64,000 bases of DNA, from assembly GCA_963576565.1 (NCBI GenBank), contig OY755042.1, positions 98,760,185 to 98,824,184 on the forward strand. The letters are read 5' to 3'. How positions within the stretch are numbered: position 1 is the stretch's first letter; every line of letters begins with the position of its first letter. The notes below the pieces were generated by a model. The model had not been told where the DNA came from and ran no database searches. It saw only the letters and a list, made by a program, of their open reading frames with translations. Shown here piece after piece: positions 32,231-43,908 of the stretch. The DNA comes from Aspidapion aeneum (taxonomy: Eukaryota > Arthropoda > Insecta > Coleoptera > Brentidae). The position numbers and the translations under genes were made by a program.

Positions 32231-32715
32231 CAAACAAATTTCGTGGCTAACCGGGTAAAAAGCAGTTTTTGTTTCTCTCATATTTTTCCGTGGGGAGCCT
32301 GAAAGCTTAACCTCACGGGGGTCCAAGTCTACGTCCGTAATGGACACCTAATAAGTGTTGACAGTTAACTATTTCGTCCTTATGGGACTCCTCAGAACAC
32401 TGCTTGGCCAATGTAATAGTCTTGCGAAGTTAATTAGACGATTTTGTCTCCATTCCTATGTAAATAGTCAGAAAACTCTCGCAAGAAGCGCCATCTACCG
32501 ATATACGAGAGAAACAAGAAAAAGACCAGGCGAAAATAAACTGCTATACATTTCGATCAATGAAAAGACCGATTACAAATAAAAAGGCCAGATCAACGCT
32601 TATTGTGAGCGTCAGTCAGCGGAATTTTTAAGCCAAATAATACTAAGAAACGTGAAATTTAGTATCCGTGAATTTAAAAATCAAACAAGTTTCGTGGCTA
32701 ATCGGGTAAAAATGA
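32231..32715. repeat. Dispersed repeat, family S copy 2, one full tandem period
   Basis: Same ordered phrases as copy 1. The segment CAAACAAATTTCGTGGCTAA with GGGTAAAAA occurs at 32231 and again at 32682, 451 bp later, so this copy holds one complete period plus the start of the next. The family is therefore a tandem-type unit, not a simple insertion. Confidence 0.65.
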
Positions 32716-34560
32716 GTTTAATGAAATTAGGTTAAAGTGTAAAGTCAGAAAGGAAAATCATCTTGTTACATCATGCAGTGCAGTTTAATTTAAATACATG
32801 GGTTTTTGTACACTGGTCAGTCCTATCATACCTTTAGCGCTGTACCTACCAGGCTGTGAACAACAGTTAACCCGATAATCAGACGAAAATATTATAATAA
32901 AAAGTAGAAGAGTGAACTTTATTTAAATTATTTTCATTCCTTACAAATCTTTTTGTAATTGACACAACACACACACTATGGCTATGCCAGACGGGTACCA
33001 TTATTTGACCAGCATCTTATCTTTAAGCGGCTCTTAAGGAACACTAAAGTCACGAAAAATGGTGACTTAATTTTAACAACACTAAGAAAGGAATAAGTCT
33101 TCCTTTAATTTCGGTGCAACGAAATGTTATGAAATAAGGTATTCTTTAGGCTAAGCAAAGGAAAAAAAAGTTGGTGCGATGGGCCCTAAAACACAGCACT
33201 GGCGGTTATTCAATAAGGGCTGCGGGGCTGCACCGGCTAATTTTGAGCACAGTAATATATTTTTTTAGTACAGAATTTTTTTGTCATTTTTTTTCCCACT
33301 AATTAGGAAAGCACATGCCTACAACATTTGTATATTTGGTACGAGGGGCAAGCCTGTTGCTATTCGGGCTCTTGTCTTGGTCTGGTGGGCGTTGTGCTTT
33401 GCTCTTCTCGGGTTGTGCGCTTTGTCCAAAATCCTGAATTTTTGCGTTACGTAATTTAAGGACGTTAATTCCCTTACTAGATTTAGAAATAACGTATGGG
33501 GGAAAAAGTCGCGGCAAAAACTATACAATAATATTCTCTCGCGATGTTTATAAGCGTTTTAAATGGTTGTGGGTGCAATATAAAAAGCAAATTGTTTTGT
33601 TTTCCTTGTTTGTTATTTGGTGGTGACTCAAAGTGGACTATTTCCGATGTTGATGATTTGAAGCATTTACCGGATTTTTTTAAAATTGTGTTGTGCCCCA
33701 CTTTGCAGAACCGCCACTTTTAAACCTCACGCGCCGCCACTGAAACTCAGTAAATAATAATCCTTGTATAAACCGTAAATTTTTTTTTTCATTATAAGTA
33801 AGAAATTGATTTTTAATTTCTTGCTCGTAATAGAAAAAGAATCCAATTTCCGGAACAACTCGCCGCCGACAGTTTTTCACGGTCTGGCGTTAAAAAAAGA
33901 CTTTATGGACAGTCGGTGACAATGGTAGAAAAAACCACGACTTACTGAACGGGGGAGCTCAATTGAAGAGAATAGAGAGATTAAGCCAGCAAGCCCTTTT
34001 TACCCTTTTCAGCTTTTCGGATTATTGAAACTTTTGATTTCGGGCGTATATTTATCAGCCGTTTCCAAACGTGTTGATTTTAGAGCTGCAATTTATTTTT
34101 AACATGACTAAACAAATGCAAGTTCACTGACGCAGGTTAGGTTATTAAAACTCAAACTTAAGTATGTTGAAAAGCGGACGAGATTGTTAAAAATCGCTCG
34201 TATGCCACGTGGCTTAAAGGTCAAATATTAATTAATGAATAAGGAAACCTACAAACAAAACAGCAAATTTTACTCTAAAATTTGAAAGAGACAAAGTTTG
34301 CTAATAGAAGAAATTAAGACATATACAGAAGTCAAATATTTAAAACCAAGTAAAGCCCGTTAAAAGTTCATGTTCAAGTTTCACTTGCGTTAAGAATTTA
34401 CCGTCTAGTATAAACTCCGGTTGGTTCATATAACGCTACGATATTTAACCACACACGTCATCAGGTCAGTCCTACCGATAAAGTTATTTTAAGCCAAGGA
34501 TGTCTTTCAAAAAAAGGACAGCCACCGTTCTGAGAATTGCACTGCGGATCCTTTCCCCGC
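32716..34560. other. Long stretch without a recognised gene
   Basis: 1.8 kb. Minus-strand frames near 33299-33880 show no motif. CACTGGCGGTT near 33201 and CCGCCACTG near 33732 resemble hAT ends, but the match is poor and I do not call an element. Confidence 0.25.
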
Positions 34561-35026
34561 CACCCCCTTACAAGTACTTTCTGACAGTATTCTCCTAATT
34601 ATTACCAAACTTTTAACTTTTTAACTAAGTAACAGTTATTAAGGCTAACAAAATGTCCTCTCTAACGATGTGTAACATGCCCCTCATCGTCAGTGGCGCA
34701 CCTATTATAGGCACTTAAATAAATGGAAGGTGTAGACATTTTTTTTGTAATTTCCTGAATATACGTACGTCTATGCAAGATGCACGGCTGTTTTTAGGGG
34801 CAAGTGATACATCGTTAGAAAGGAAATTTTTTCAGCTTTAAAAGAAAATTTGCCACATCTTCCATTTATTTAAATGCCTATAAAAGGTGCGCCACTGATG
34901 TAAGGGGGGCGTGTTGCACATTGTTAGACAGGACTTTTTATAAGCCTTAATTAATTGTTTTTGTTAAAGTTAAAAGTTTGCAAATAATTAGGAAAATACT
35001 CTCATAGAGCAATTTTGAGGGGGGTG
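34561..35026. mobile_element. 466-bp inverted-repeat element
   Basis: CACCCCC at the left edge and GGGGGTG at the right. Arms complementary in order: CTCCTAATTATT/AATAATTAGGA-type, ACTTTTAACTTT/AAAGTTAAAAGT, CTCTCTAACGATGTGTAACA/TGTTGCACATTGTTAG, GGCGCACCTATTATAGGC/GCCTATAAAAGGTGCGCC and ATAAATGGAAG/CTTCCATTTAT. Non-coding foldback structure. Confidence 0.7.
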
Positions 35027-35075
35027 AGCGATGATTAACCTCCCCCCCACTTTATATAAAGCCAACTCGAAAAAT

Positions 35076-35640
35076 TGAGTTTTAAGTTAAGAAATTATTA
35101 CTCACCTTAATTTATTATTTGCTGAGTTACAAAAATTAATGTACAATTTATATTTGATTTACGATTTCTAGAAACATTTTTTTTAGAGGCGGATGTTTTA
35201 GAAATATATATTTAACTTATGTAATTTGTAACCGTATATAATGGGACTTAAAACTAAAAATACTTTTTGGGGAAAATCAATGTGTTTGAGATAAAAAAAC
35301 TCCACAAAAGACAACAAAAATTTAGATTTAAAAAATGTACCCCTTTTTAGTATGCCTATCGCATGTGCACTGCTTTTATAAGTGATATACATCGATAGAA
35401 GAAAATTTTGTGTTTTCGAAAAATGATTTTTCAAGGTTTTTTGACAAGTTGACAGTTTTCGAGTTATTTGCAAAAAAGTGTCAAAACTCACGAGTAAAGG
35501 AGGGGAATTTCCCCCTGCCAGGTAGAGGGGTGGTTCCTCTTTGTAAAATATTTAAGGGAGTCTATCAATGCCAAGTGTAATCGCTTGTCTCATTAAATTA
35601 GGGCCTGAACTAAGATGGACTTTTCAAAATTATGAAAATA
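35076..35640. repeat. Unclassified dispersed repeat, family R copy 2
   Basis: Partner of 2353-2930, same orientation, with the shared order of landmarks described there: GAGTTTTAAGTTAAG, CTCACCTTAATT, a CCCCCTGCCAGGTAGAGGGG core near 35505, AAGGGAGTCTATC and TTAGGGCCTGAAC. Confidence 0.6.
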
Positions 35641-36738
35641 TACTCAATCGCCCAGTTTCGCAAAGTTAGAGCAAAGTTAAAGTATTTTAACCAATCACAA
35701 ATATTGAAGTTTTTGCAAAGTTACTTGAATAACTCCTAATACGGGGTTCTATCGATTTCATGAAATTTTGCTTCATTCTGCCCTTCAAAAGTTATCCAAA
35801 TTCATATAAAATCTTCCTGGTCTAATTTCAACCCTACCGACAGAGAAAAGGCGCGGCTCTTTGCGGTCCAACCACCAAGTATTTGTTTTCCGACCGACCG
35901 ACGCCAGGTGGATGGACGGCACCTGATTGGCAGATTTTTTTGAGATGCGCTTTTAATTGCTTTCAGGTGTTCGTTTCGGGACCCCTTTAGTCGGCAGTAT
36001 GCAGAGTTAGAAAATAAATCAGTGTCATTTCTGTAGGTGTAGGAATAGAAAGTATTATCTATTTTATTTTTTTATAATTAAATGAAATAATTTTCATGAG
36101 TATATCTACCGCCGCCCATGTCACTTTCTTTAAAGGATATGCCGATGGTCGGCTTTTATCTTTGTTCAACTGACTTTGCAAAAACTATTCCTACGAACGA
36201 CGACAAAATATACGTTACTCAGGCTTTAGTTTTTAGAATTTTTGCAAAACTACCTAATTTTAATTTTTAAAAACGTTTACTTGATATTACGTAATGGGTT
36301 GGCGCGATTCCCGAATAGACGTAAACTCGGCAGGTTGCATTGCGACATGCCGCAAATAAAAGTAATTTACGATTGGAGTCTCGGTCACGGAAACTGTCAG
36401 GTGTGTTTGAAACCCGTGCCCCACAGAATACGCAATTTTTTGTTTGGAAGGCAGTGAACAAGTGACACTTTTACTTTCTTTTTAATCATTTTGAACCTAA
36501 AAAGATTCTAGTTGCTTAACCGATTAAATAAAATTTATTAGTAGTAGAGCTTAAAATGCTTCTTTCGGATCACGTTCTCATTGCGTCTTGGTTTTGACAT
36601 CGAGCAAGAAATCTTTCACCTTCACGGTCGCAGGCACTAATGGATATACAGATTTTAACCTTCTTAGGATGTCAGTCCCTCTTTAGTCACTAGCCTCAAA
36701 CAAAGTTTCCATCATGCACCGTCAAAGATTCACTGAAT
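35641..36738. other. Unassigned stretch
   Basis: A minus-strand 64-codon frame (36267-36461) has a few cysteines but no clear finger pattern. Nothing else recognised. Confidence 0.25.
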
Positions 36739-37795
36739 TGTCAAGCAAGTGTTCACAAACGATTAAAGCATTCTTTTGATCAACATGAGGAACCGAACCT
36801 TCTGTAGGTAGCTTTTTAAAAAATATATGTGACTCTTCAACTTAACACACTATCTTGTGGAGCACGCTGAAGACCTGCAACTTGTAGATGGTAGATCTAT
36901 ATTGATGTGCATGTCGCTTCCCGCGACAAGTATCAGCAGCGACTTATACAAATCTGAAATTCCGACCTGACAGGAAGTGAAATAAATGTCTTTTTTAATG
37001 CGCGATTGATGCGGCGGATAGACTCCAAATAGTTTTCAAATTGAAGCCACGTTGAAGAAAGCAGAGAACGACTATTTACTGCGTTAACATATGGACAAAC
37101 CATTGGACACTTTATGGAAAAACTGGCTTTCAAAGGCCTAGTGCATTAAAGTCGGAAAATGAGGGAGCACCTTATTTGCCAAAATGAGGTCATCAACACT
37201 TAATAGTTTTCAAATTGAAGCAAAATCTCCCGCGACAAGTATCAGCAGCGACTTATACAAATCTGAAATTCCGACCTGTCTGGAATGAGATTTAATGCAT
37301 GTCAAGCAGGTGTTCCTAAAGCGATTAAAGCATTCTTTTGATCAACATGACGGACCTTCTGTAGGTAACTTTAAAAAAAATATATGTGACTCTTCAACTT
37401 AACACACTTCCTTGTGGAGCACGCTAAAGACCTGCAACTTGTAGATGGTAGATCTATATTGATCTGCTTGTCGCTTCCCGCGACAAGTATCAGCAGCGAC
37501 TTAAACAAATCTGAAATTCCGACCAGTCTGGAATGAAATTTAATGCTTGGTACGCTCCACAAAAGGACAGGAAGTGGAATAAATGTCTTTTTTAATGCGC
37601 CATTGATGCGGCGGATAGACTCCAAATAGTTTTCAAATTAAAGCCAAGTTGAAGAAAGCAGAGATCGACCATTTATTGCGTTAACATATGTACAAACCAT
37701 TGGACAGTTTATGGAAAAACTGGCTTTCAAAGGCCTAGTGCATTAAATTTGGAAAATGAGGGAGCACCTTATTTGCCAAAATGAGGTCATCAAGA
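36739..37795. repeat. Tandem segmental duplication, ~560-bp offset
   Basis: 36739-37198 and 37300-37795 are close copies: both run from TCAAGCA(A/G)GTGTTC through GCATTCTTTTGATCAACATG, GGTAGATCTATATTGAT, GCGACAAGTATCAGCAGCG to GGGAGCACCTTATTTGCC. The 100 bp between them repeat part of the unit again. The downstream copy retains a 37-bp stretch (GAAATTTAATGCTTGG...) missing from the first. Minus-strand frames (36933-37133, 37371-37625) share ESIRRIN(G/R)ALKKTFI, so the unit may derive from an unidentified coding sequence. Confidence 0.7.
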
Positions 37796-39355
37796 CTTTA
37801 GAACATCAAAGGCGCGTTTCTGACAAAAAGTGTACGGCTTGTCAGTGGACCAATATCATCTGCTGTTTGTTTTATCAGTCTACGCACGCATACGGTGGTA
37901 ATAATACTTACTTCAGTCGGTGCTCCTCTTTCCTCCATAGTGGAGAATAATAGAACTATAACACATTCTGGAATTTTACATTCTTCACCCAAGTCAAATA
38001 TAGAACCTCTGTTAAACACGATGTACATCGTTAACTCATTTGTCGCGACGGACAAGATCAATATCGTTGTCAGAAAGAAAAAGAAACGGAAGAAATAGCA
38101 GAATCTATAGGTATGTACCAAGACTGTACCAGAGAAGAGGTATTGCTATAATCAAGCTAAAAAAAAGTTGATTCTTAGGTTAGTTGTCCCTATAGATATC
38201 ATTTGTGGGATTTGCGGTATATAGAAAATTTTATTGCTGAATTTGGTAGCCCAAGAGCTATACTTTAAGAATCTGGTTGATGCCATTCTGGCACTCTTAA
38301 GCATAAATGTGCTTGTTGATTCAAGAATCCGTCTCTTAGTAGTTTTGGTCGTTGCGATTGACACTAACCTTAAAAAGAAGAAAACAAATTTACAAACGAA
38401 GAAAGATGGGAGAGAGTTCGCTTTTCTTTGATTAGCCCCTTGTCTAGAAGATGCATAAGGATACATGTTCTAAGCTGTCATAATCATGCCAGTCTGCCAT
38501 GAAAATAGTCCCCAATTGCTGTAGAATAGAGCTAGTGAGGAGTAACATGGATAATGGTGAGCACAACACCTTACTTACTTCCACTCCGAACATTCTTAAA
38601 GGTTAATGTAAATAAATATGATTTAGATATAGATATAGATACTTTGAAATTTCAAGGTCCGCCTAGAATTTAGATGATAATATTGTGTTACTTCTGAACC
38701 AATTTTAAGTTCTGTCGCCAGGAAGCTTATAAATAAAACGCTAAGTCAGCGCTCGGGCGACTAGTGGCAAGTCACCTGATAAATTGGCCCGCTCGCAGAG
38801 AAATAAAAACTACATCAAAACAGTGCCTACCTGATTACTGAGACTATTCATAACGATTCTCAGTAGTCTTTTGGTCAAAAAAAACTTTATTTTAGGCTTT
38901 TAAACAAGTGTTTAGTGTTAACAATAATTTTTTTGAAGCACGTTATACAACTAAATGAATAAACAGTTGAAAATAACTGTCGAGAGAACTTTCTTGCAAT
39001 GAATGGACATGTCGCCTTAAGTCAATTTTGTTGTGTCTATTAAAAATAAAATCTTTTTTAGCTATTTTTACAATATCAAATAAGAAGACATCTAGACATC
39101 TGAATATGACAAGGGGGAATAAAAATGAGAAAATAAAAATGTCCAAAGAGAATGCAACTGACCCGTATTTATTTTAGAGCTTGGACCGGACAGTCGGTCA
39201 CAGTGCCTCTTGACACGCGGCGTACGCTGGCTGCCGACACGACGCCGACGTGACACAAACTTTATTATTTTTTCCAGACGAAAGTAAAAGACTGAAAGTC
39301 TCTTAAAATGGACGTTTCCTATAAGGACATTTCGTGATATGCGTACGGTTGCCTA
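37796..39355. other. Long stretch without a recognised gene
   Basis: Frames on both strands (67-107 codons) overlap and show no known motif. The minus-strand frame 37798-38121 continues from the duplicated unit and could belong to the same decayed gene. A TAGATA microsatellite lies near 38620-38640. Confidence 0.25.
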
Positions 39356-39817
39356 GAGACCCTGTATGTATTTTAATGAAATAGAAACGCGACAAACCCA
39401 TCAAAGTCATTGAAAATCACATTTTTTGTTCATGTTATTTTCTTGTCAAGGTTTTGTCAAGTTCATTGAGCGGTAAGTGTAAACATATAAACAAACACGT
39501 TTGTCCGCCACCCCCGGTATATCGTTTATTTTTATTTTACGCTTATGAGTTAACAAGGATGGAAGATGCGTCTCTCTCTAAACAATGCTAGAGTATAGAG
39601 GAACGATATTTTCTCCTTTGATTTTGACTTAAATAAATTTGACTTTGATAAGTTTGTCGCATCTCTAAAGTTCATATCATTATTTTTAAGACAACTTTTT
39701 ACTACTTTTTCCGTTCATTGGCAGGTTATTTGTTATGGTAAACAGCTGATGAGTGTCAAAAAGTTATCTCAAAATTGGAGTGTAATTCTTTAGAATATGT
39801 CATACATACAGGGTCTC
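39356..39817. repeat. Inverted pair of CAGGGTC-type ends
   Basis: GAGACCCTGTATGTA (39356-39370) and TACATACAGGGTCTC (39803-39817) are perfectly complementary. The similarity extends outward (CGGTTGCCTA against TACGGTCGCC) more than inward, so these look like the facing ends of two related elements, not the two ends of one. Confidence 0.5.
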
Positions 39818-40290
39818 TACGGTCGCCCACATTTTAGATGTTAACTTAAAATTGGCTGGCTTTAAAAACTGCTAAAGAAAATCGTCTATTAAATCATGAT
39901 ACTTATTTGAAGCTATGCGCTGTTGCCAAACAACGCACTTTTTTTTTGTGTTGTACAAATCTGGGAAAAATAAAATCTACAAGATTTATTTACCGTGTCA
40001 GTACCAACCTTGGTAATATTTTTATCAGTGGCGGCTCGTGAAGTATAAGAATGGGTGTGCGCTATAATAAGTGAATCGAAATAAATTTAAAATAAATAGT
40101 TACAAAAAATTTGCATATTTATTTGTAGCCAAATAAAAGAGCTTATGGTGCCCACTAGGTAATAAGATTGTCAAAGTAAAAAAAAGCAGGTCTCCAATAA
40201 ATAAAAATATGCCTACACAAAAAAAAATTACCTACAGTATACATACATATTAGTTTTTAGCCAACGATGGATAACATTAATTCAATGTAC

Positions 40291-41033
40291 AAAACCGTTT
40301 TATCTTAGCTTTTGATTCAAATACCATTTCATATTGTAATGTTCGTTTACGTTGATTCAATGTTAACCGGTCATCGGCTGAAAATTAATGTTAAATTGGT
40401 ATTACGCACCTTTTTGTCAGTCCTGCTTTTTGTTTAGTTTCCTAGTCCTTAAATAAAAAGTCCATACGACGGTTTTTAAGCATGACAAATGTGTCCAAGA
40501 CTTTTTCATCAAAATAGGAAATACCATGCACAAAATTCCTATTTATTGACATCATTGCTAAGGCATTTAATCCGTCGTTTGTCACTGAATTTCGAAGAGA
40601 TGTTTTGAGTCTTTTTAGCGTTGAAAAACATCGTTCAGGTTCAGCAGTGTTCATTGGTGTGTGTTCAAAACCGTTTTATCTTAGCTTTTGATTCAAATAC
40701 CATTTCATATTGTAATGTTCGTTTACGTTGATTTAATGTTATCCGGTCATCGGCTGAAAATTAATGTTAAATTGATATTACGCACCTTTTTGTCAGTCCT
40801 GCTTTTTGTTTAGTTTCCTAGTCTTTAAATAAAAAGTCATAAGACGGTTTTTAAGCATGACAAATGTGTCCAAGACTTTTTCATCAAAATAGGAAATACC
40901 ATGCACAAAATTCCTATTTATTGACATTATTGCTAAGGCATTTAATCCGTCGTTTGTCACTGAATTTCGAAGAAATGTTTTGAGTCTTTAGCGTTGAAAA
41001 ACATCGTTCAGGTTCAGCAGTGTTCATTGGTGT
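40291..41033. repeat. Internal 376-bp-offset duplication in the hAT element
   Basis: 40291-40660 and 40667-41033 are nearly identical (AAAACCGTTTTATCTTAGC to TTCAGCAGTGTTCATTGG). The second copy lacks 2 bp in the run after GAGTCTTT, which shifts the transposase frame. Confidence 0.8.
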
Positions 41034-41260
41034 TGTCATAATTATTTTTAATAGTTTTACAAGTTTTGGAAAGGTGCTTTCCAATTTATTTTTTAAAATG
41101 AATTCCAAAGTGATTGTTGAGCTTTCTAGTTGTGAAAAGTCAGTTCTCGAATACACGACTTCCAATTGCGTCTTTAGCCTCTCTTTTAAAATCATTGGAT
41201 ACAACTTGGTAACATTGTTAAATAAACTACTCGGAAACTTTGTATTAAATAATGCATAAG
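40442..41260 (-). pseudogene. hAT transposase C-terminal dimerisation region, duplicated and frameshifted
   Basis: Minus-strand reading: MILKERLKTQLEVVYSRTDF, LEFILKNKLESTFPKLVKLL, KIIMTTPMNTAEPERCFSTL, then KTSLRNSVTNDGLNALAMMS and KVLDTFVMLKNRRMDFL. T(A)EAERCFSTLKRIKT.LR is the hallmark of the hAT C-terminal dimerisation domain in ZMYM1-like transposases. The ERCFSTLK block occurs twice (near 40630 and 41000) because of the local duplication, with a frameshift in the upstream copy. The DDE core is missing. Confidence 0.85.
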
Positions 41261-41292
41261 AGGTATTTGTGACAAGTTAATTTGCTTCTAAA

Positions 41293-41640
41293 TGACCTCT
41301 ATAGGAAAGCCTATCTTTAAGTTGAGTAACTATAACATCGCATACTTCTTTAGCAATTACAGTTTTTCTATCAGTATCACCCAATCTTCTGCGTTTTCCT
41401 GTGTTTTCGATCGATCAATTGTTTCAGTTTCATTTCGTATACTTTGTATAGATGTCTCAAAATTGGAAATTGGAAAGGAGGAAAAGCTTGCTATAATGTT
41501 TTGTACACAATTAAGTCTTGAATTACTTCCAGGATTACCCGAACCCGAACTTATAACTGCCTCAGACATATTCGAATCTTGTGGATAATAATTAACCCAA
41601 AAATTACAAACAAGAAGCCGCAAACAGCATAAAATTCACT
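41293..41640 (-). pseudogene. Possible hAT transposase N-terminal remnant
   Basis: An 88-codon minus-strand frame (41357-41623) within the hAT element, Ser/Asn rich, without a BED finger. By position it could be the N-terminal part of the transposase gene. Function cannot be read from it. Confidence 0.3.
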
Positions 41641-42898
41641 TAAGAACTGCGTAAATAAATTTTAATTACGCCCAATACACGCATACTAACGATAATATAA
41701 ACAGTAATCAGCTGAGAACTATAAAAAAACGATGCAAGTGTGTATTGATTTAGCGCACCCCCCGCCCTTTTCTCGGCCGATATCTCGAGCATTTCCGAAC
41801 CAATTGCGTGGCAAAAATTGGATTAAAGAGGAACGCCGAATCCACGCGCACCTCTAGATTCAAGTCCGCCCTCTCATATCTCTCGATTCAAGCGAGGCGA
41901 GGCGATCGAAGGCCACCGTATGCGGCAGCAAGCGTCAAGTCGAAAAGATATTAATTACTTCCGTTAACAGTAACAGTAATTATTTAATAATAGTTTGTAT
42001 TTATTTTTTTTCTTATTTTTGCTGGGGGTGCTCGCGGAATATTTTATGCTGCTCGGCTAGCTTTAGTCGAGCAATCAGATATATAAAGACGAGAAAGATC
42101 CACATTAGTCATAAATAAAGTGATAAAATATTAAACTGCTAACATTCACAGTGTTAAAACCGCTCTAGGTACCCTTTTTTTTAAAAAACATATATTGCTT
42201 TGCTGGCTTTAGCAGAGTACCAAAATTTACAAATAAAACAGGGATAATAAAAAAAATATCTACAAAGTTTTGAGATTTAATTGCTCTATATTTACCGTAT
42301 CAGTACCAACCTTGGTAACGTTTTTATAAAAACAAATTTATGCTGCTCTGCTACCTTTAGTCGAGCAATATACATAGAAAAGATAAGAAAGTTACAAATT
42401 AATCGTAAATAAAGTGATAAAATATTTAATTTCTTAACATTCACAGTGTTAGAAAAACTCTAGGTACCCCTGTTTTTAAGAAAAACATATTGCTCTGCTG
42501 GCTTTAGCAGAGCATCAAACTTTAGAAATCAAACAGGATTGATAAAAAAACAATCTACAAGATTTTGAGATTTATTTGCTCTTTATTTACCGTGTCAGTG
42601 CCAACCTTAGTAACATTTTTATTTTAAAAAAATTGTCTGGTATATTTAGTCAGGCAATAGACACATCAAAGACGATAAACATACACATTAATCGTAAATA
42701 AAGTGATAAAATATTTAATTTCTTAACATTCACAGTGTTAAAACCGCTCTAAGTACCCCTTTGTAAAAGAACATATTTTGCTCTGCTGGCTTTAAAAGAG
42801 CAGCAACCTTTAGAAATAAACCAGGGATGATAAAAAGACAATCTACAAGATTTTGCAATTTAATTGCTCTATATTTACCGTGTCAGTATAGTCTAACA

Positions 42899-43088
42899 TA
42901 TACGCATTTGTAATGACGTCACCACTTGAGAAAAAAACGTATGGCGTAGATATTTTTGCCAATCAATGTTTTTTGATTGACAGTGACGGATATCATAGAC
43001 ACTATTTTTTTAAAAAGTTTATTGTCACCGCTGTTTATAATATACTAAATAAAGATAAACAAAAATGACGTCATTACAAATGGGTATA
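42899..43088. mobile_element. 190-bp MITE with TGACGTCA near its ends
   Basis: Ends TATACGCATTTGTAATGACG and, reverse-complemented, TATACCCATTTGTAATGACG: 22 of 23 bases match when TCA is added. The TA at each edge may be the target duplication. It directly abuts the last satellite unit. Confidence 0.75.
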
Positions 43089-43692
43089 AGTTGGACTTTA
43101 CAAGCCTTGGTAAATCTTGGTTAAATCTTTTAAACAAACTTCGATATAATATTTTATTTACAGGAAAATAACAAAAGAATAAACACATTTTTCAACCATC
43201 ATTTTAATTTTCTTTCAAAATCAAAACTTTTTTTTTGACAGACATTTTAAAATGACTCTTTTCTTAAGTGGTCATTAACTGGTCGGTTCTCTAAATAAAA
43301 AATCATTGGACTAAAATAAAAAATAAATAATAAAAAATGACGTATTAATTTTAAATACCTTCACTGGAAGAACCTTTTGGATTATCCCTTAGGCAAATAG
43401 AAATTTTATTTGATTCCTAAATTTCGTATTCTAACTTCAAGATATTTATTTTTTTGAAATTTAAATCCACAAAGGCTTGCCTATGGCACACATTCTTATA
43501 TCTCTAGGCACCGGAAAATGTTCCCCTTTATATTTTATCCATTCTCTTCCATTGCATCCTATGTGCGGTCTGACAAAAGAAATATAAAATAATATACGAG
43601 ATTAAGGCAAAAATTTGAATCACGATACAAAATAATTACATACAATATTTCTTTTTTTAGTTAAGTTAAAGCTACATTTTCTTTTTCTGGCC
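43089..43692. other. AT-rich stretch, nothing recognised
   Basis: No supported feature. Confidence 0.3.
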
Positions 43693-43881
43693 CAGAGTGG
43701 ACCCAGAAAGAGATACAAAAGGAATGGACCAATACAGGAAACGCCAGACAGGCGGAAGAGTATGTGACAGGATTCGAAGAGAGGGAGGGAGCCATAGTGG
43801 GAGTCCTAAAAAGACACTGCGTCCTACAAGGACACTTGGCGAAGATGAGAGTGAAGTGAAAATTTAAGAAATGCGACGTGC
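43693..43881 (+). pseudogene. RNase H-family retrotransposon tail, left half
   Basis: Matches 21150-21375: AGAGTGGACCCAGAAAGAGA, GGAAACGCCAGACAGGC, GGGAGCCATAGTGGGAGTCC and ACAAGGACACTTGG, with about 40 bp missing in the middle. It stops where the CR1/L2-like element begins and resumes at 48198. Frame is broken. Confidence 0.8.
43873..43881. repeat. Candidate target-site duplication, left copy
   Basis: GCGACGTGC occurs here and at 48206-48214. The right copy is separated from the element tail by AGGAGGAC; with TAAG...GCGACGTGC on both sides the duplication may be about 17 bp and diverged. Confidence 0.45.
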
Positions 43882-43908
43882 AAAAACAAGAATAACGCTA
43901 ACAATAGT

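Larger units (their letters stand above)
40026..42037 (-). mobile_element. hAT element, internally deleted
   Basis: Left end CAGTGGCGGCTCGTG, the common terminus of ZMYM1-type hAT elements; the right end (GTGCTCGCGG) is a poor match. It is flanked by AATATTTTTAT and AATATTTTAT, where the satellite unit is split. The transposase lies on the minus strand with only the C-terminal part well preserved, and that part is duplicated. Confidence 0.65.
39955..42896. repeat. 294-bp satellite array interrupted by an hAT element
   Basis: Three units start at 42047, 42341 and about 42634 (spacing 294 and 293 bp), each with GCTC(G/T)GCT-type hairpins around TTTAGTCGAGCAA, CATTCACAGTGTTA, a GCTGGCTTTAGCAGAGC hairpin and TTTACCGTGTCAGTACCAAC. 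The last part of a further unit lies at about 39955-40025, directly before the hAT insertion. CTGCTGGCTTTAGCAGAG is an inverted repeat within each unit. Confidence 0.75.

Noticed and set aside
33190..33742. Possible hAT element with CACTGGCGGTT and CCGCCACTG ends
   Set aside because: The left end has a transposed base relative to CAGTGGCGG, arms are not complementary and no target duplication is visible.
36267..36461. Minus-strand 64-codon frame with four cysteines
   Set aside because: Cysteine spacing fits no zinc-finger class and there is no supporting context.
37798..38466. Minus-strand frames of 104-107 codons as candidate host exons
   Set aside because: No recognisable domain, hydrophobic low-complexity stretches from AT-rich DNA, and overlapping frames on the other strand.
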